Positions 17,244-26,204 are shown, numbered from the stretch's first letter. The stretch: DNA of 37,399 bases from an uncultured Dongia sp. (GCF_936916975.1 NZ_CAKZGO010000036.1:1-37399); one strand, 5' to 3'. Program-made: numbers and translations. The notes: a model not told the origin generated them from the letters alone.

Positions 17244-19144
17244 GCCGCAATGCTCCGAATCGAAAGAGCCGCACGCACCCAATGCCCATTGCCGATATCG
17301 ACCAGCGTCGGCTGGTTGTCGGCATCGATGGTGAAGGGTGCTTCCCAGGCGGAGGGCAACGAGGTCTTGCCCTCCATCACCTTGTTGAAATCGAGCGGGT
17401 TCTCGAGCGACGGGTTGGGGACGGCCGCCAGCAACGCCTTGGTATAGGGATGGACCGGGTTGCGGAACAATTCCCGCGTCGGCGCCAGCTCGATGATCCG
17501 GCCGGCGCACATCACCATGATCCGATCGGCCACATAGTCGACCACGGCCAAATTGTGCGAAATGAAGATATAGGTGAGACCCAGTTTGTCCTTGAGATCG
17601 CGCAGGAGGTTGAGGATCTGCGCCTGGATCGAGACATCGAGCGCCGAGACCGGCTCGTCGCAGATGATGAGGTCGGGTCGCAGCGCAAGTGCCCGCGCGA
17701 TGCCGATGCGCTGACGCTGACCGCCGGAGAAACTATGCGGATAGCGCCGCAGATGCCGGATATCGAGCCCGACCAGCGCCATCAGCTCCTTGACCATCTC
17801 CTTGCGCGTTTCCGGCGTGCCCACATTGTGGATCACCAGTGGCTCGCTGATGATGTCGAATACCGTCATGCGCGGGTTGAGCGATCCGATCGGGTCCTGG
17901 AACACGAACTGCACGCGCTTGCGGTATTCGGCAAGGTCGCTGCCGCCCATATTGCGCACGTCGATCTGGCGGCCGCGATCGTTGTAGAGGATCTCGCCGC
18001 TATCCGGCCCGATCGCCTTCATGATGATCTTGGAAAGTGTCGTCTTGCCGCAACCTGATTCACCCACCAGCCCCAGGCATTCGCCGCGCTGCACGTCGAA
18101 GCTGACATCGGAAACGGCCATCACCGATTTCTGCGCCTTCATCGACCATAGCCCGCTCTTGCGGATGGTGAAGCCCTTCGAGACGTTGCTGACGTTGAGC
18201 AGCGGGCCGGCATCGTCGGCGCCCTGCGGCCAGGCCAGCTTCTCGGCAAAGAGCGGCCCGGCTTCGCTCTTGATCTCGCGGATCGGTACCAGCCGTTCGT
18301 CCTTGTGCATGCCGAAACGCGGGACGGCGTGCAGCAGCGCCTTCAGATATGGATGCTCGGGCGCCCCGAAAATGCTTTCGACCGGACCCGCTTCCATCAC
18401 CTCGCCCTGATACATCACCACCACTTCGTCGGCGATGTTGGCGACGACGCCAAGATCATGGGTGATCATCAGCATCGCCATGCCGAGCTCGGACTGCAGA
18501 TCCGCCATCAATTTCAGGATCTGTGCCTGGATGGTAACGTCGAGCGCGGTGGTGGGTTCGTCGGCGATAAGGAGTGCCGGCTTGCACACCAGCGCCATGG
18601 CGATCATCGCGCGCTGCCGCAACCCACCGGAAAGTTCAAAGGGATAGATCTTGAGCGCCCGCTCGGGGTCCGGGAAACCCACCGCGCGCAGCATGGCCAG
18701 CACGCGTTCACGGCCCTCGGCTTCGGACAGTTTGGAATGAAGATGCAGTGCCTCGCTGATCTGGAAGCCCACGGTATGAACCGGGGAGAGCGAGGTCATC
18801 GGTTCCTGGAAGATGATCGAGATGGCGCCGCCGCGGATGGCGCGCATGGCCGGGCCATTGCGGTCGAGCTTGGCGATGTCGACGATGCCGCCCTGGGCAC
18901 CCCAATCGCCGCCGCTGCCGGCCCGCCGGTCGAACAGGATTTCGCCGGACCGGATGCTGGCCGATTTCGGCAGCAGGCCCATGATCGCCTGCGCGCAGAC
19001 CGATTTGCCGGAACCCGATTCGCCGACCAGCGCCACGGTCTTACCCGCCGGCACCCGGAACGACACACCCCGCACCGCCTGGATGGAACCGCCTTCCAGC
19101 GCAAAATCAACGGCAAGATTACGGATGGCAAGAAGGTCGGTCAT
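17240..19144 (-). CDS. Fused double ATPase of a peptide-type ABC importer (DppD-DppF-like)
   Basis: The 634-residue cytoplasmic protein contains two complete ABC ATPase domains. The first (about 1-270) has Walker A GESGSGKS, signature LSGGLRQR and Walker [13 protein letters not shown]. The second (about 315-590) has [17 protein letters not shown] and [12 protein letters not shown]. Each is followed by the oligopeptide-transporter C-terminal extension ([12 protein letters not shown] and [12 protein letters not shown]). Both sites look catalytically competent. The tandem form resembles GsiA/YejF and replaces separate DppD and DppF. It is the first transporter gene in the operon, starting in a 4-base overlap with a small membrane-protein gene and ending in a 4-base overlap with the binding-protein gene. 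Confidence 0.95.
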   Translation of the reverse strand: MTDLLAIRNLAVDFALEGGSIQAVRGVSFRVPAGKTVALVGESGSGKSVCAQAIMGLLPKSASIRSGEILFDRRAGSGGDWGAQGGIVDIAKLDRNGPAMRAIRGGAISIIFQEPMTSLSPVHTVGFQISEALHLHSKLSEAEGRERVLAMLRAVGFPDPERALKIYPFELSGGLRQRAMIAMALVCKPALLIADEPTTALDVTIQAQILKLMADLQSELGMAMLMITHDLGVVANIADEVVVMYQGEVMEAGPVESIFGAPEHPYLKALLHAVPRFGMHKDERLVPIREIKSEAGPLFAEKLAWPQGADDAGPLLNVSNVSKGFTIRKSGLWSMKAQKSVMAVSDVSFDVQRGECLGLVGESGCGKTTLSKIIMKAIGPDSGEILYNDRGRQIDVRNMGGSDLAEYRKRVQFVFQDPIGSLNPRMTVFDIISEPLVIHNVGTPETRKEMVKELMALVGLDIRHLRRYPHSFSGGQRQRIGIARALALRPDLIICDEPVSALDVSIQAQILNLLRDLKDKLGLTYIFISHNLAVVDYVADRIMVMCAGRIIELAPTRELFRNPVHPYTKALLAAVPNPSLENPLDFNKVMEGKTSLPSAWEAPFTIDADNQPTLVDIGNGHWVRAALSIRSIAA

Positions 19145-19632
19145 GCCGGCACCTCGATGCCCAGTGACAGCAGATTATGGGCGGTATAGGCGTCCACCAG
19201 CACACCGTTTTCCTTGGCAGCGAGAGCCGCCTTGGTTACCAGGCTCTGGAAATGCGGCAAATCGGAATCGATGTTGATGCTGCCAGTCCCCGATTTCAGC
19301 TTCAACGTCATCCACCCCCCCTTGTTCCGCCCTATCACCGACCTTACCGCGTAAAAGCGCAAACTCAACCCTTGGAGCTCTTTCCAGGCGATGAAACGGC
19401 GCGCCCAAGGGCCGGAAGAGATGCCATCTTCACTGACTGTGATGCGCGTCACATGTCGGTTGGCCGCGTTGGCGGTGACGATCAGGAAAAACCCGCCCAG
19501 CGCGATGAAGAACCAGTAGATCCCGGTACCGCTTTCGGTGCTCGAAAGGATCTGAATGGAAGCGGCAAGTCCCAGAACCCCGAGGAGGTAATCCTTGACC
19601 AGTGCCGACAACGGATAGCGAAACTCAAGCAT
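19141..19632 (-). CDS. Small membrane protein of unknown function at head of importer operon
   Basis: This 163-residue protein has two adjacent hydrophobic helices, at about residues 14-32 and 37-55. A soluble C-terminal part follows (VTRITVSEDGISSGPWARRFIAWKEL), which resembles the beta-strand pattern of bacterial PH-like/DUF domains attached to membrane hairpins. ATG 19632 is preferred; a TTG at 19659 in frame would add nine residues without a ribosome-binding site. Its stop overlaps the start of the double-ATPase gene (ATGA), so it is transcribed and perhaps translated with the importer. I do not recognise a characterised family, and no transport role can be assigned from sequence. Confidence 0.7.
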   Translation of the reverse strand: MLEFRYPLSALVKDYLLGVLGLAASIQILSSTESGTGIYWFFIALGGFFLIVTANAANRHVTRITVSEDGISSGPWARRFIAWKELQGLSLRFYAVRSVIGRNKGGWMTLKLKSGTGSINIDSDLPHFQSLVTKAALAAKENGVLVDAYTAHNLLSLGIEVPA

Positions 19633-19666
19633 GCAAAACGAACCCCTAAACCCCGACAATCACCCG

Positions 19667-20434
19667 CTAAAGCGGTGGCCATACGGCCGATGGTAGCACG
19701 AAAGCGTCACCCTCCCCCCGGCGGGCCAGCCAATCTTGCAGGTTCTCGAGAAATCGCCAAGTGGCGGTATCATGAACCAGATGATGCGTCAGAATGCCAG
19801 TCGGCAGATGCGGATCGGCCCGCCCCTCGCGCCGCGCTGCGAGATGCCCGACCAGGCGCCCCAAAGCCGCCTCAATGCCCACAAACCCCCGGCTCCCGCG
19901 CCAATCGATCACATCAACCTGCGTATTAACCTCGTTGAGGCCGATAATTTCGCTGTTCCGGCGATAAGGCGGCTCGTCGAAACGGGTCAGGCCTCGGAAG
20001 CCCTGGGCCGGCAAGGCGGGCAGGACAGTGGCATCGATCCGGTTCCAGGGCGGTGTCAGCACCGGCAAAAATTGTGATCCAAATGCCTCCTGCAACCGCG
20101 CAAACCCTGCCGCTAAATCCGGCCCTGGATCGCGCCCCGCCGGGAACTCGTTTTTCTTGGCACCGGCAGCGGCAAAGCTCTGATGGCTGATGCCGTGCTG
20201 CAGCACAAAAGCCTGCGGCCAATCCGCCACGAATTCGCTGAGACTGTCCTGCAGCGGCCGGTCGGGTGCAGATGGAATCACCGCCAGCGCCAGCGCTCCC
20301 CGGGCCGTGCGCTTCAGCTGATCCAGCGCCAGCGTCGCCGCCACCGCATCGTCATCGCGCCACCATAGGGTCGGCCGGCGATCCGCCACGCGCCACAGAT
20401 CAAACTCGTGCGTGAGGCTGTCCCAATCAGTCAT
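19667..20434 (-). CDS. Polysaccharide-deacetylase-like protein
   Basis: This 255-residue protein has motifs resembling the NodB-type carbohydrate esterase fold: an early acidic cluster LWWRDDDA (residues ~22-29), HGISH as a metal-binding H-x-x-x-H candidate, then PPWNRID and a late LTHHLVHD segment. The order is that of polysaccharide deacetylases, which remove N-acetyl groups from glycan chains. No signal peptide is present, so any activity would be cytoplasmic, perhaps on a lipid-linked or nucleotide-linked precursor. ATG 20434 overlaps the upstream glycosyltransferase stop by 8 bases (ATGACTGA); a start at 20455 is rejected. It is the last gene of a four-gene glycan operon. A catalytically inactive relative cannot be excluded. 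Confidence 0.8.
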   Translation of the reverse strand: MTDWDSLTHEFDLWRVADRRPTLWWRDDDAVAATLALDQLKRTARGALALAVIPSAPDRPLQDSLSEFVADWPQAFVLQHGISHQSFAAAGAKKNEFPAGRDPGPDLAAGFARLQEAFGSQFLPVLTPPWNRIDATVLPALPAQGFRGLTRFDEPPYRRNSEIIGLNEVNTQVDVIDWRGSRGFVGIEAALGRLVGHLAARREGRADPHLPTGILTHHLVHDTATWRFLENLQDWLARRGEGDAFVLPSAVWPPL

Positions 20435-21587
20435 GATTCTTGGCAGCCAAGGCATCCAGCAGAATGCGCGCCGATTGTCTTGCGCCGTCGAGATTGAGGT
20501 CGATCGGCAAGGCGCCGGTCTGCGCGCGCCGCGTCAAGGTCGCGGCCAGCAGGGCCGGATCCAGATTGTCAAAATCGAGCACATCAAGCGCATCGCGTTC
20601 CGCCAGCAGTTGGGCGCGCAAACCCTGCTCGCTCTCCTGGCCTTCTGCGAACGGCACGATCACCGCCGGCGTCTGCAACGCCAGCAATTCCATTACCGTG
20701 TTGTAGCCGCCTTGGCTCAGCGACACATGACAGCTGGCCAGCAGGTCGGTGAAATCCGGCCGGAAGCGATCGACGACGATGCCGGGATCGATTGCCGCGG
20801 CCTGGGTGAGCAGCGCGAAATCCGCCTCAGGCAAATTGCGCCCGGCCACAAAGCGCCAGCGCCGTTCCTTCAAGCTCGACAGGCGCCGCGCCGCCAGGGC
20901 GACGGCAAAGAGCGGCCCGCCCACGGCCCCGCCGCCGGCTGAAACCAGCACCTCGCCATTGGTGCGGTCGGCGACCGGCGCCACCTTCGGCTTCTCGACC
21001 ACATAGCCGGTATAGTGCAGGCGGTCGGCGATCGAGGTCGCGCGCGGAAAGGTGCGCTCGAACGGCACCAGCCGCGCATCGCCATGCACCAGCACCAGAT
21101 CGAAATAGCGCCGCACCAGATCGGCTGCTTCCATGACACGGTCGTCGCGACCCTTATCGACCAGGATGTCGCGCACCGAGCTTGCAATGAGAATCTTCGC
21201 ATTCTGCGCCCAATAGAGCAGTGGCAGCAATTCGAAGCGGAACTGCCGCCGCCCGAACGGATACATCTCGATCAGCAGCGCATCGGGCTTGAACGCCGCG
21301 GTTGCCTTCAGCAGCGCATCGCGGCGGCGGTCCTTCCACTCGCTGTCGATGACGCGGCCCGCATCATCCAGCAGATTGGAAAACGCCGCATCCGCCGCGA
21401 GACAAGGCGGCAATTGCAGGATGTGCGCCGTCCCGAAATCGATATCGGCAACCGGAATGCCACCCGACAAGACCAGCACCTCGGCCCCGGCATCACCGAA
21501 CGCCCGCGCCAGCGCCGCCGCCCGGCGCAGATGCCCGATGCCCAGCAGATGCTGCACATAAAGCGCAATACGCGGCGCCTTAGCCAT
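20427..21587 (-). CDS. MurG-like predicted glycosyltransferase (COG4671 type)
   Basis: This 386-residue GT-B glycosyltransferase-like protein has an N-terminal acceptor-binding lobe starting IALYVQHLLGIGHLRRAAAL, a glycine-rich LGIGH loop as in MurG/UGT relatives. The C-terminal donor lobe has VSAGGGAVGG and SQGGYNTVMELLAL, the nucleotide-sugar-binding region of GT28-like enzymes. No membrane helix is evident; such enzymes usually act at the inner face of the inner membrane. The start overlaps the histidine-phosphatase stop by 8 bases (ATGGCTAA), and the end overlaps the deacetylase start. A second protein of the same type is encoded at 27627-28844, suggesting two steps on one glycan. Donor and acceptor are unknown. 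Confidence 0.85.
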   Translation of the reverse strand: MAKAPRIALYVQHLLGIGHLRRAAALARAFGDAGAEVLVLSGGIPVADIDFGTAHILQLPPCLAADAAFSNLLDDAGRVIDSEWKDRRRDALLKATAAFKPDALLIEMYPFGRRQFRFELLPLLYWAQNAKILIASSVRDILVDKGRDDRVMEAADLVRRYFDLVLVHGDARLVPFERTFPRATSIADRLHYTGYVVEKPKVAPVADRTNGEVLVSAGGGAVGGPLFAVALAARRLSSLKERRWRFVAGRNLPEADFALLTQAAAIDPGIVVDRFRPDFTDLLASCHVSLSQGGYNTVMELLALQTPAVIVPFAEGQESEQGLRAQLLAERDALDVLDFDNLDPALLAATLTRRAQTGALPIDLNLDGARQSARILLDALAAKNHD

Positions 21588-22182
21588 GGGCCGCCCCCAT
21601 CGCGATATTCAGTTCCGCCACGTCCGGCCTGCCATCCTGTGCCACGCGAAAGAGATGCGCGCGTCCGTCCTTCAATTTCACCGGCGGCTTCTCGGTCATC
21701 TGCCAGCCGGTGGCAAGGGCATAGAGCGCCCGCTGCACCGCCTTGTGGCTGACCAGCACCACATCGCGACCGTCTTGTGCCAGACGCTGCAGTAATGGCA
21801 GGAGGCGCGCCTGCACCTCGCGCGGGCTCTCGCCATTGGGTGCGCGGAAATCCAGGCCCATCGACTCACGCACCTCGGCATCCGATCCCGGCGCGCCGCG
21901 CAGATCGACGAGGCTCTGCCCCTCCCAATCACCGAAGCTCATCTCACGCAGATCCGGCTCGATCTCAGGCATCGAGTTCGGAAACAGAATGGCCGCCGTC
22001 TCCCGCGCCCGCACCAGAGGGCTCACCAGCAGCCGCCATTCCTGCCAGGCGGACGGCACTGCCCAGCTTGCCGCCACGATGCGCCCCTGTGCGCCCAAGC
22101 CGATATCGGTCCGCCCCTGCAGGCGCCTCTCGACATTCCATTGCGTCGGCGCGTGGCGGATGATGGCGCAGTTAATGCTCAT
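21580..22182 (-). CDS. Histidine phosphatase (phosphoglycerate-mutase superfamily)
   Basis: This 200-residue protein begins with the phospho-histidine motif as RHAPTQWN (residues ~9-16; the superfamily motif is RHG, here RHA). The conserved ERRLQGRTDIGL, the acidic EMSFGDWEG and the second catalytic histidine in VVLVSHKAVQRALY all follow. These form a complete active site for removing phosphate from a small molecule or sugar phosphate. It sits between two glycosyltransferase genes and overlaps both (4 bases with the upstream GT4, 8 with the downstream MurG-like gene). A role in dephosphorylating a sugar or lipid-phosphate intermediate is therefore plausible but inferred. Phosphoglycerate mutase itself is unlikely in this context. 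Confidence 0.9.
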   Translation of the reverse strand: MSINCAIIRHAPTQWNVERRLQGRTDIGLGAQGRIVAASWAVPSAWQEWRLLVSPLVRARETAAILFPNSMPEIEPDLREMSFGDWEGQSLVDLRGAPGSDAEVRESMGLDFRAPNGESPREVQARLLPLLQRLAQDGRDVVLVSHKAVQRALYALATGWQMTEKPPVKLKDGRAHLFRVAQDGRPDVAELNIAMGAAHG

Positions 22183-23321
22183 GCGCCGACCACCTTGGCA
22201 AAGACCTTGCGCAATGTGGCGGCCGCCGCATCCATGTCATGAAATTTCAGCGCATGGGCGCGCGCCGCCATGCGCACGGGCGCCAATTCCCGCTCCAGCG
22301 CAAAATCCACATCCGCCGCGAAGGCTGCCATGTCGCCCGGCGGCGACAGCCAGCCGGTCTCGCCATCGGCGATGATGGCGGGCACACCGCCCGACGCCCC
22401 GGCAATGACCGGCGTGCCGCAGGCCTGTGCTTCCAGCAGCGCCATGCCGAACGCCTCGTTGATCGCCGGCCAGACGAAGAGATCGGCCGCCGCATAGATT
22501 TCCGGCAATTCGCTGGCGGGCTTCAATCCCAGCCAGGCGACGCGTTTCCGGATCGGCTCGAAGGCTTGCTCGACCGCCGCGCGCGCCGGCCCGTCACCCA
22601 CGATCAGCAGCTGATAGGCCCGCGTCACATGCCGCAGCGCATCGGCCAGCATATGATAGGACGCCAGCTTGTCGCCCTTGCGCATCATCGCAACGGTAAG
22701 GAGCCACGGCATGTCTGGATCGAGATGATAATGCTGCGACAGCTTCAGCCGTCCCAGAGATCGGTCAGGCCCGCGCGCATCATGATGGCCGACGAAGGCC
22801 GCGATATCGAGAAACGGCGGCAAATCGATCAGCCGCTTCGCCTTCACGATGCCGGCCAGGCATTCCTTGTCGCTGGGGTTGAGGCAGAAGATCGCCGCCG
22901 CCTGTTTGATGGCCGCTTCCGCCGCCGCATGGGAAAAGGCAAAGGCACCCGTGGCGCGCTTGGGTGCATGGCTCGCTTCCGCCACCAGATAGGGAATGCC
23001 CAGCGCCGTCGCCACGCGCGGCCCGATCCAATCCACCGCCTTGTAATAAAGATGATAGGTGAACCAGGCCTGCGGCCGCTTCGCCTTGGGCAGCTTCTTG
23101 TATTTGGCGATGAGCTTGTCGGCGGTCGCATGGCCCTTGGCCGCCAGGCGCCGCTGCTCGGCCTCCGTCTCGCCGGCAAGCCGCGCCCGGAACCGGCTTA
23201 CCAGCATTGGCTCGATCCCGGCCCGCCGCAGCGCCTGCAACAGCAACCGCGCCACCGTCCGATCCCCGGAGGGGTCAGGATGGTCGGGTGCTTTCAAGGG
23301 GGCATAGAACGCGATTTTCAT
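22179..23321 (-). CDS. Glycosyltransferase family 4 protein
   Basis: This 380-residue GT-B retaining glycosyltransferase has its N-lobe starting at MKIAFYAPLKAPDHPDPSGDR. The C-lobe has the family E-x7-E donor motif (EAFGMALLE) followed by AQACGTPVIAGASGGVPAII and DGETGWL, which bind the nucleotide-sugar. ATG 23321 opens directly into the fold, and a 36-codon extension upstream was rejected as non-coding. It is the first gene of the four-gene operon and overlaps the phosphatase by 4 bases. It probably adds a sugar to a surface-glycan precursor at the cytoplasmic membrane face; donor and acceptor are unknown. The intergenic region to the divergent propeller gene holds a tandem 16-base repeat. 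Confidence 0.9.
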   Translation of the reverse strand: MKIAFYAPLKAPDHPDPSGDRTVARLLLQALRRAGIEPMLVSRFRARLAGETEAEQRRLAAKGHATADKLIAKYKKLPKAKRPQAWFTYHLYYKAVDWIGPRVATALGIPYLVAEASHAPKRATGAFAFSHAAAEAAIKQAAAIFCLNPSDKECLAGIVKAKRLIDLPPFLDIAAFVGHHDARGPDRSLGRLKLSQHYHLDPDMPWLLTVAMMRKGDKLASYHMLADALRHVTRAYQLLIVGDGPARAAVEQAFEPIRKRVAWLGLKPASELPEIYAAADLFVWPAINEAFGMALLEAQACGTPVIAGASGGVPAIIADGETGWLSPPGDMAAFAADVDFALERELAPVRMAARAHALKFHDMDAAAATLRKVFAKVVGA

Positions 23322-23422
23322 GGGCCGGATGGTGCCGGGCGAAGTGCGGCGGGTAAAGTTAAAAGTAGCGGTCACCGTTGATTGGCTTGGGATTACCTGG
23401 CATCGCGACCAGGCCGCACCCA

Positions 23423-23454
23423 CCCTCACGCCAATGTGCCCTCACGCCAATGTG
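23423..23454. repeat. Perfect tandem 16-base direct repeat in divergent promoter region
   Basis: The 16-mer CCCTCACGCCAATGTG occurs twice back to back at 23423-23438 and 23439-23454 with no mismatch. It lies in the 195-base gap between the glycosyltransferase operon (minus, start 23321) and the propeller gene (plus, start 23517). It could be a pair of regulator-binding sites or a recent slippage duplication. No known consensus is recognised. Confidence 0.85.
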
Positions 23455-23516
23455 TTGGGTGGCGGCACGTAAATATTGTAGGATGCTGCTGGGGACGTTG
23501 CGCGCTGGAGGCTTCG

Positions 23517-25277
23517 ATGCTTTTCCAATCTGTGCGACCGCGATCCCGCTATCTCCATTTGATCCTTGCCACTGCGGCGGCCCTGACCGTCGCCATGCCC
23601 GCTGCCGCCTGGGAACGGTCCCATGCCGATGGGCCCAATAGCGGCTTTGCCGATGTCGAAACCATGCCGGCAACGAATCCCGGCGGCGTTGGCGGCATCG
23701 GCACCTTCGCGCCGGGTGCCGGTCCCGTCACCGCCGCCGATGGCACGCTTTATCTCGGCAACCAGCAAGGACAGCTGATGGCCTTCCAGCCCGATGGCAC
23801 ACGGCTCTGGTCGGGCAATATCGCCCCTGGCCATGCCATCCTCGCAGCACCGGCGGTGGATTCCGAAGGATCGATCTATGTCATTGGCACAAGGACCGTG
23901 CGCAACGATCTGGTGAGCCCGCCGCTCGTCCGGCACGATTCGACGCTCTACAAATTCTCATCCGCCGGCGCCCTCGCCTGGCAGGCGGCATTTCCCAACC
24001 ATGCACTGGGGCCAACCACCAGCGCACCGCCCAATATCTGGAAGTCCGGCAATGTCGAGGTGATCATGGCGCCGGCCTACTACCCGGATCGCTACGGCTA
24101 TGCGGCCCATCTCGTCGCCTTCTCGAAAGCCGGCGCGCGCCTTGAGGACATCAAATTCTTCACCATGGTCCAGGAGGTCACCGGCGGCTATGAGGGCTCG
24201 GATTGGTGCCTGGTACCGCCGATCAGCGCGATGTGCTGGCTGATGCCGGGCTTCAACCCCAGCGGCGGCGATTACATCGCCGACCCGGCGACGCAATTGC
24301 CAAGCGGCATTGCCGTCCCGCATCCCGGCGTTGCCATCTTAAACTATGCCAGCGCCGGCACGCCCTTCGTGCTGGTGGCCGACCAAATGCATGAACTCGT
24401 CGCCTATACCTTCACGGGCAACCGGTTCAACGAGATCTTCCGCATCCACGATAAGAACCGCTGGATGTCGTCGCCGCCCATGGTCCTGCCCGATGCGCAT
24501 ACCGCGATCAACACCTCCGACCGGGACAAGCAGCGCGGCACGGTCTTTTATGCCGGCCCCAACATGACTCCAAAATCGCCGACCGAGATTCCCTATTCCG
24601 TGGCAACACCCACCCGCATGGCGGACGGCCGCATCGTCATCGTCGGCGTGGATCGCAAGATGGCCGTCTTTGGCGGTACCGGCATTGGCGCGCTCGTCAA
24701 TCGGCAGGTTGCGTTGCCGGGACAATCCATGGTCTCGGCTGCCGCCTCACGCACGCATCTCTTCGTCTCCACCGCAGGATCATTTCTCACCTACGATGCC
24801 AGCACGCTGGAAAAGGTCGCCGAGATTTCCTGGGTGGGCGGTGGCACGGTCCAGCCCATTATCGGCCCCTTCGGCCATGTCTATGCCATGGCATCCAACA
24901 CCCTGCTCGTCTTCCCACCGCCGACCGGACGCAGCGCTGCGCCCGATCTGGCCGATCCGGGTGCCCCCGTGCTAGCACCCGAGCCCGGCGCGCCGGCACT
25001 CTCGCCGAAGCCAGCTTCGCCCAAGGCCACGGCGCAGAAATTCGACCCGCCGCTGACCGTGGGCGGCAACCGCCTGTTCGCCTGTGAGAAGCTCGATGGC
25101 GATGATTGCGGCAAATCCGATGCACGCAACATCGCCCAGGCGTTTTGCGAGACCCAGGGCTTCGCCAAAGCCGGCAATTACGCGGTCGAGCAGCGCAAGG
25201 GAAAAGCCGAAACCCTCGACGGCCAGTTCTGCTCGAAGAACAAGTGCAAGGTGTTCGACCGCATCGCCTGCGAGTGA
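23517..25277 (+). CDS. Secreted PQQ-like beta-propeller protein with six-cysteine C-terminal tail
   Basis: This 586-residue exported protein has a signal peptide over about residues 1-31 (AMPAAA, then WERSH). Blades of the PQQ/BamB-like propeller type follow: DGTLYLGNQQGQLMAFQPDG, then VDSEGSIYVIG, with further blades to about residue 470. A proline/alanine-rich linker (about 475-510) leads to a compact C-terminal domain at 520-586 with six cysteines (523, 531, 544, 572, 577, 585), likely disulphide-bonded in the periplasm. ATG 23517 is preceded by GGAGG. No catalytic quinoprotein-dehydrogenase residues are identifiable, so a binding or scaffold role is more likely than an enzyme. It is divergent from the GT operon. 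Confidence 0.85.
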   Translation: MLFQSVRPRSRYLHLILATAAALTVAMPAAAWERSHADGPNSGFADVETMPATNPGGVGGIGTFAPGAGPVTAADGTLYLGNQQGQLMAFQPDGTRLWSGNIAPGHAILAAPAVDSEGSIYVIGTRTVRNDLVSPPLVRHDSTLYKFSSAGALAWQAAFPNHALGPTTSAPPNIWKSGNVEVIMAPAYYPDRYGYAAHLVAFSKAGARLEDIKFFTMVQEVTGGYEGSDWCLVPPISAMCWLMPGFNPSGGDYIADPATQLPSGIAVPHPGVAILNYASAGTPFVLVADQMHELVAYTFTGNRFNEIFRIHDKNRWMSSPPMVLPDAHTAINTSDRDKQRGTVFYAGPNMTPKSPTEIPYSVATPTRMADGRIVIVGVDRKMAVFGGTGIGALVNRQVALPGQSMVSAAASRTHLFVSTAGSFLTYDASTLEKVAEISWVGGGTVQPIIGPFGHVYAMASNTLLVFPPPTGRSAAPDLADPGAPVLAPEPGAPALSPKPASPKATAQKFDPPLTVGGNRLFACEKLDGDDCGKSDARNIAQAFCETQGFAKAGNYAVEQRKGKAETLDGQFCSKNKCKVFDRIACE

Positions 25278-25280
25278 CGC

Positions 25281-25371
25281 TTAGCGGGACCCGTCGAGAT
25301 CCGCATTCAATCGGCGATCCAGATCCTCGATCCCCGCATCCATGGCAAAGTGGCTGCGGATGCAGGTGAAG
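25281..25371 (-). pseudogene. Remnant 3' end of a GT4 glycosyltransferase gene
   Basis: Bases 25306-25371 align without gaps to 26221-26286, the 3' end of the intact GT4 gene, with 56 of 66 positions identical by my count. Read on the minus strand in the same frame, the fragment encodes FTCIRSHFAMDAGIEDLDRR, matching the intact tail FTRLRGHFAMDAGIEDLERR. It then runs to its own TAA at 25281-25283. The homology breaks off upstream, 15 bases from the end of the AAA ATPase gene. Frame and protein identity are conserved, so it is a decayed gene end. The ATPase gene therefore lies between an intact GT4 gene and the tail of another. Confidence 0.8.
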
Positions 25372-25386
25372 TGGTCTGGTACCGCA

Positions 25387-26157
25387 TCAGTCTACCGCCA
25401 GCGCCTCAGTCACCATTTTATCTGGATCGGCAAAGAACTGAGCCATCATTTCGAAATGCGGAGTTGCGCGATAGTTGACCTCCGCAATGCCCCCTTGCGT
25501 AAGGTGGAGCAATGTCGCTCCCGGCAAAGCCATCAGCAAAGGGGCGTGTGTGGCAAGCACGATTTGCACCTTGCCCGACTGCCCCCAGGCATGGATCAGT
25601 CGCATCAACTGCAATTGCCGCGATGGCGATCGGGCGCTCTCCGGTTCGTCCAGCAGATAAAGCGCCTGTCGACTGCCTTTCAGGCGATTTTCGAACAGCG
25701 CCAGAAAAGATTCGCCATGGCTCTGCTGATGAAGATGCCGCGCGCCATAGAGTCCGCGCACCTCCGCCCAATCGACCGCTAACTCCTCAACATAGGTCGT
25801 GAGGTTGATGTAGGCGTCGGCGCGAAAAAAGAAACCCTGCGTCACCTTGGGCAGCCAGGCTGCGCGCAGATGCTGTGCCAGTTGCGATCGTTCTGTATCC
25901 GGCGCATGGTAATTGTGATCGCGACTACCTCCACCGGCATGAAATCCGGCAAGTTCAGCCAATGCTTCCAGCAAGGTCGACTTGCCAGTCGCGTTTTCGC
26001 CAACCAGGATGGTAACCGGTTTGGTGAAAAGCAGTTCGAAAGCAGCCTCCCGAAAGATCGGCAAGTCAAACGGATAGCCGTCTTTTGGCCGGTTCTCGTC
26101 ACGCCATCTGATCGACCGCAAGAATGGCGCGGTCAGAATTTGGGGTCTGGCAGCCAT
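25387..26157 (-). CDS. AAA/ABC-type ATPase, stand-alone (AAA_21-like)
   Basis: This 256-residue ATPase of the OLD/RecF-like ABC class has Walker A GENATGKST (residues 53-61), a signature-like QSHGES (145-150), Walker B ALYLLDEPES (D170, E171) and a switch histidine in LATHAP (H204). There is no Zn-hook or long coiled coil, and no TOPRIM nuclease domain, so it is not a full OLD protein. A GAGGGTGG ribosome-binding site lies six bases before the ATG. It sits between an intact glycosyltransferase gene and the remnant tail of another, suggesting a later arrival. Third-position GC in its first 40 codons is 26/40, somewhat below the neighbouring gene (30/40). Similar lone ATPases occur widely; the cellular role is unknown. 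Confidence 0.85.
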   Translation of the reverse strand: MAARPQILTAPFLRSIRWRDENRPKDGYPFDLPIFREAAFELLFTKPVTILVGENATGKSTLLEALAELAGFHAGGGSRDHNYHAPDTERSQLAQHLRAAWLPKVTQGFFFRADAYINLTTYVEELAVDWAEVRGLYGARHLHQQSHGESFLALFENRLKGSRQALYLLDEPESARSPSRQLQLMRLIHAWGQSGKVQIVLATHAPLLMALPGATLLHLTQGGIAEVNYRATPHFEMMAQFFADPDKMVTEALAVD

Positions 26158-26204
26158 ATTATTCCACCCTCATATCACGGGAGAATAATCGCAATAGTTT
26201 TAAA

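Noticed and set aside
17244-17510. An 89-codon N-terminal extension of the binding-protein frame.
   Set aside because: It lies within the double-ATPase gene in another frame and lacks a signal peptide. The internal ATG at 17243 opens directly into one and overlaps the previous stop.
23423-23454. The tandem 16-base repeat as the start of a CRISPR array.
   Set aside because: The two copies are directly adjacent with no spacer, only two exist, and no cas genes are present.
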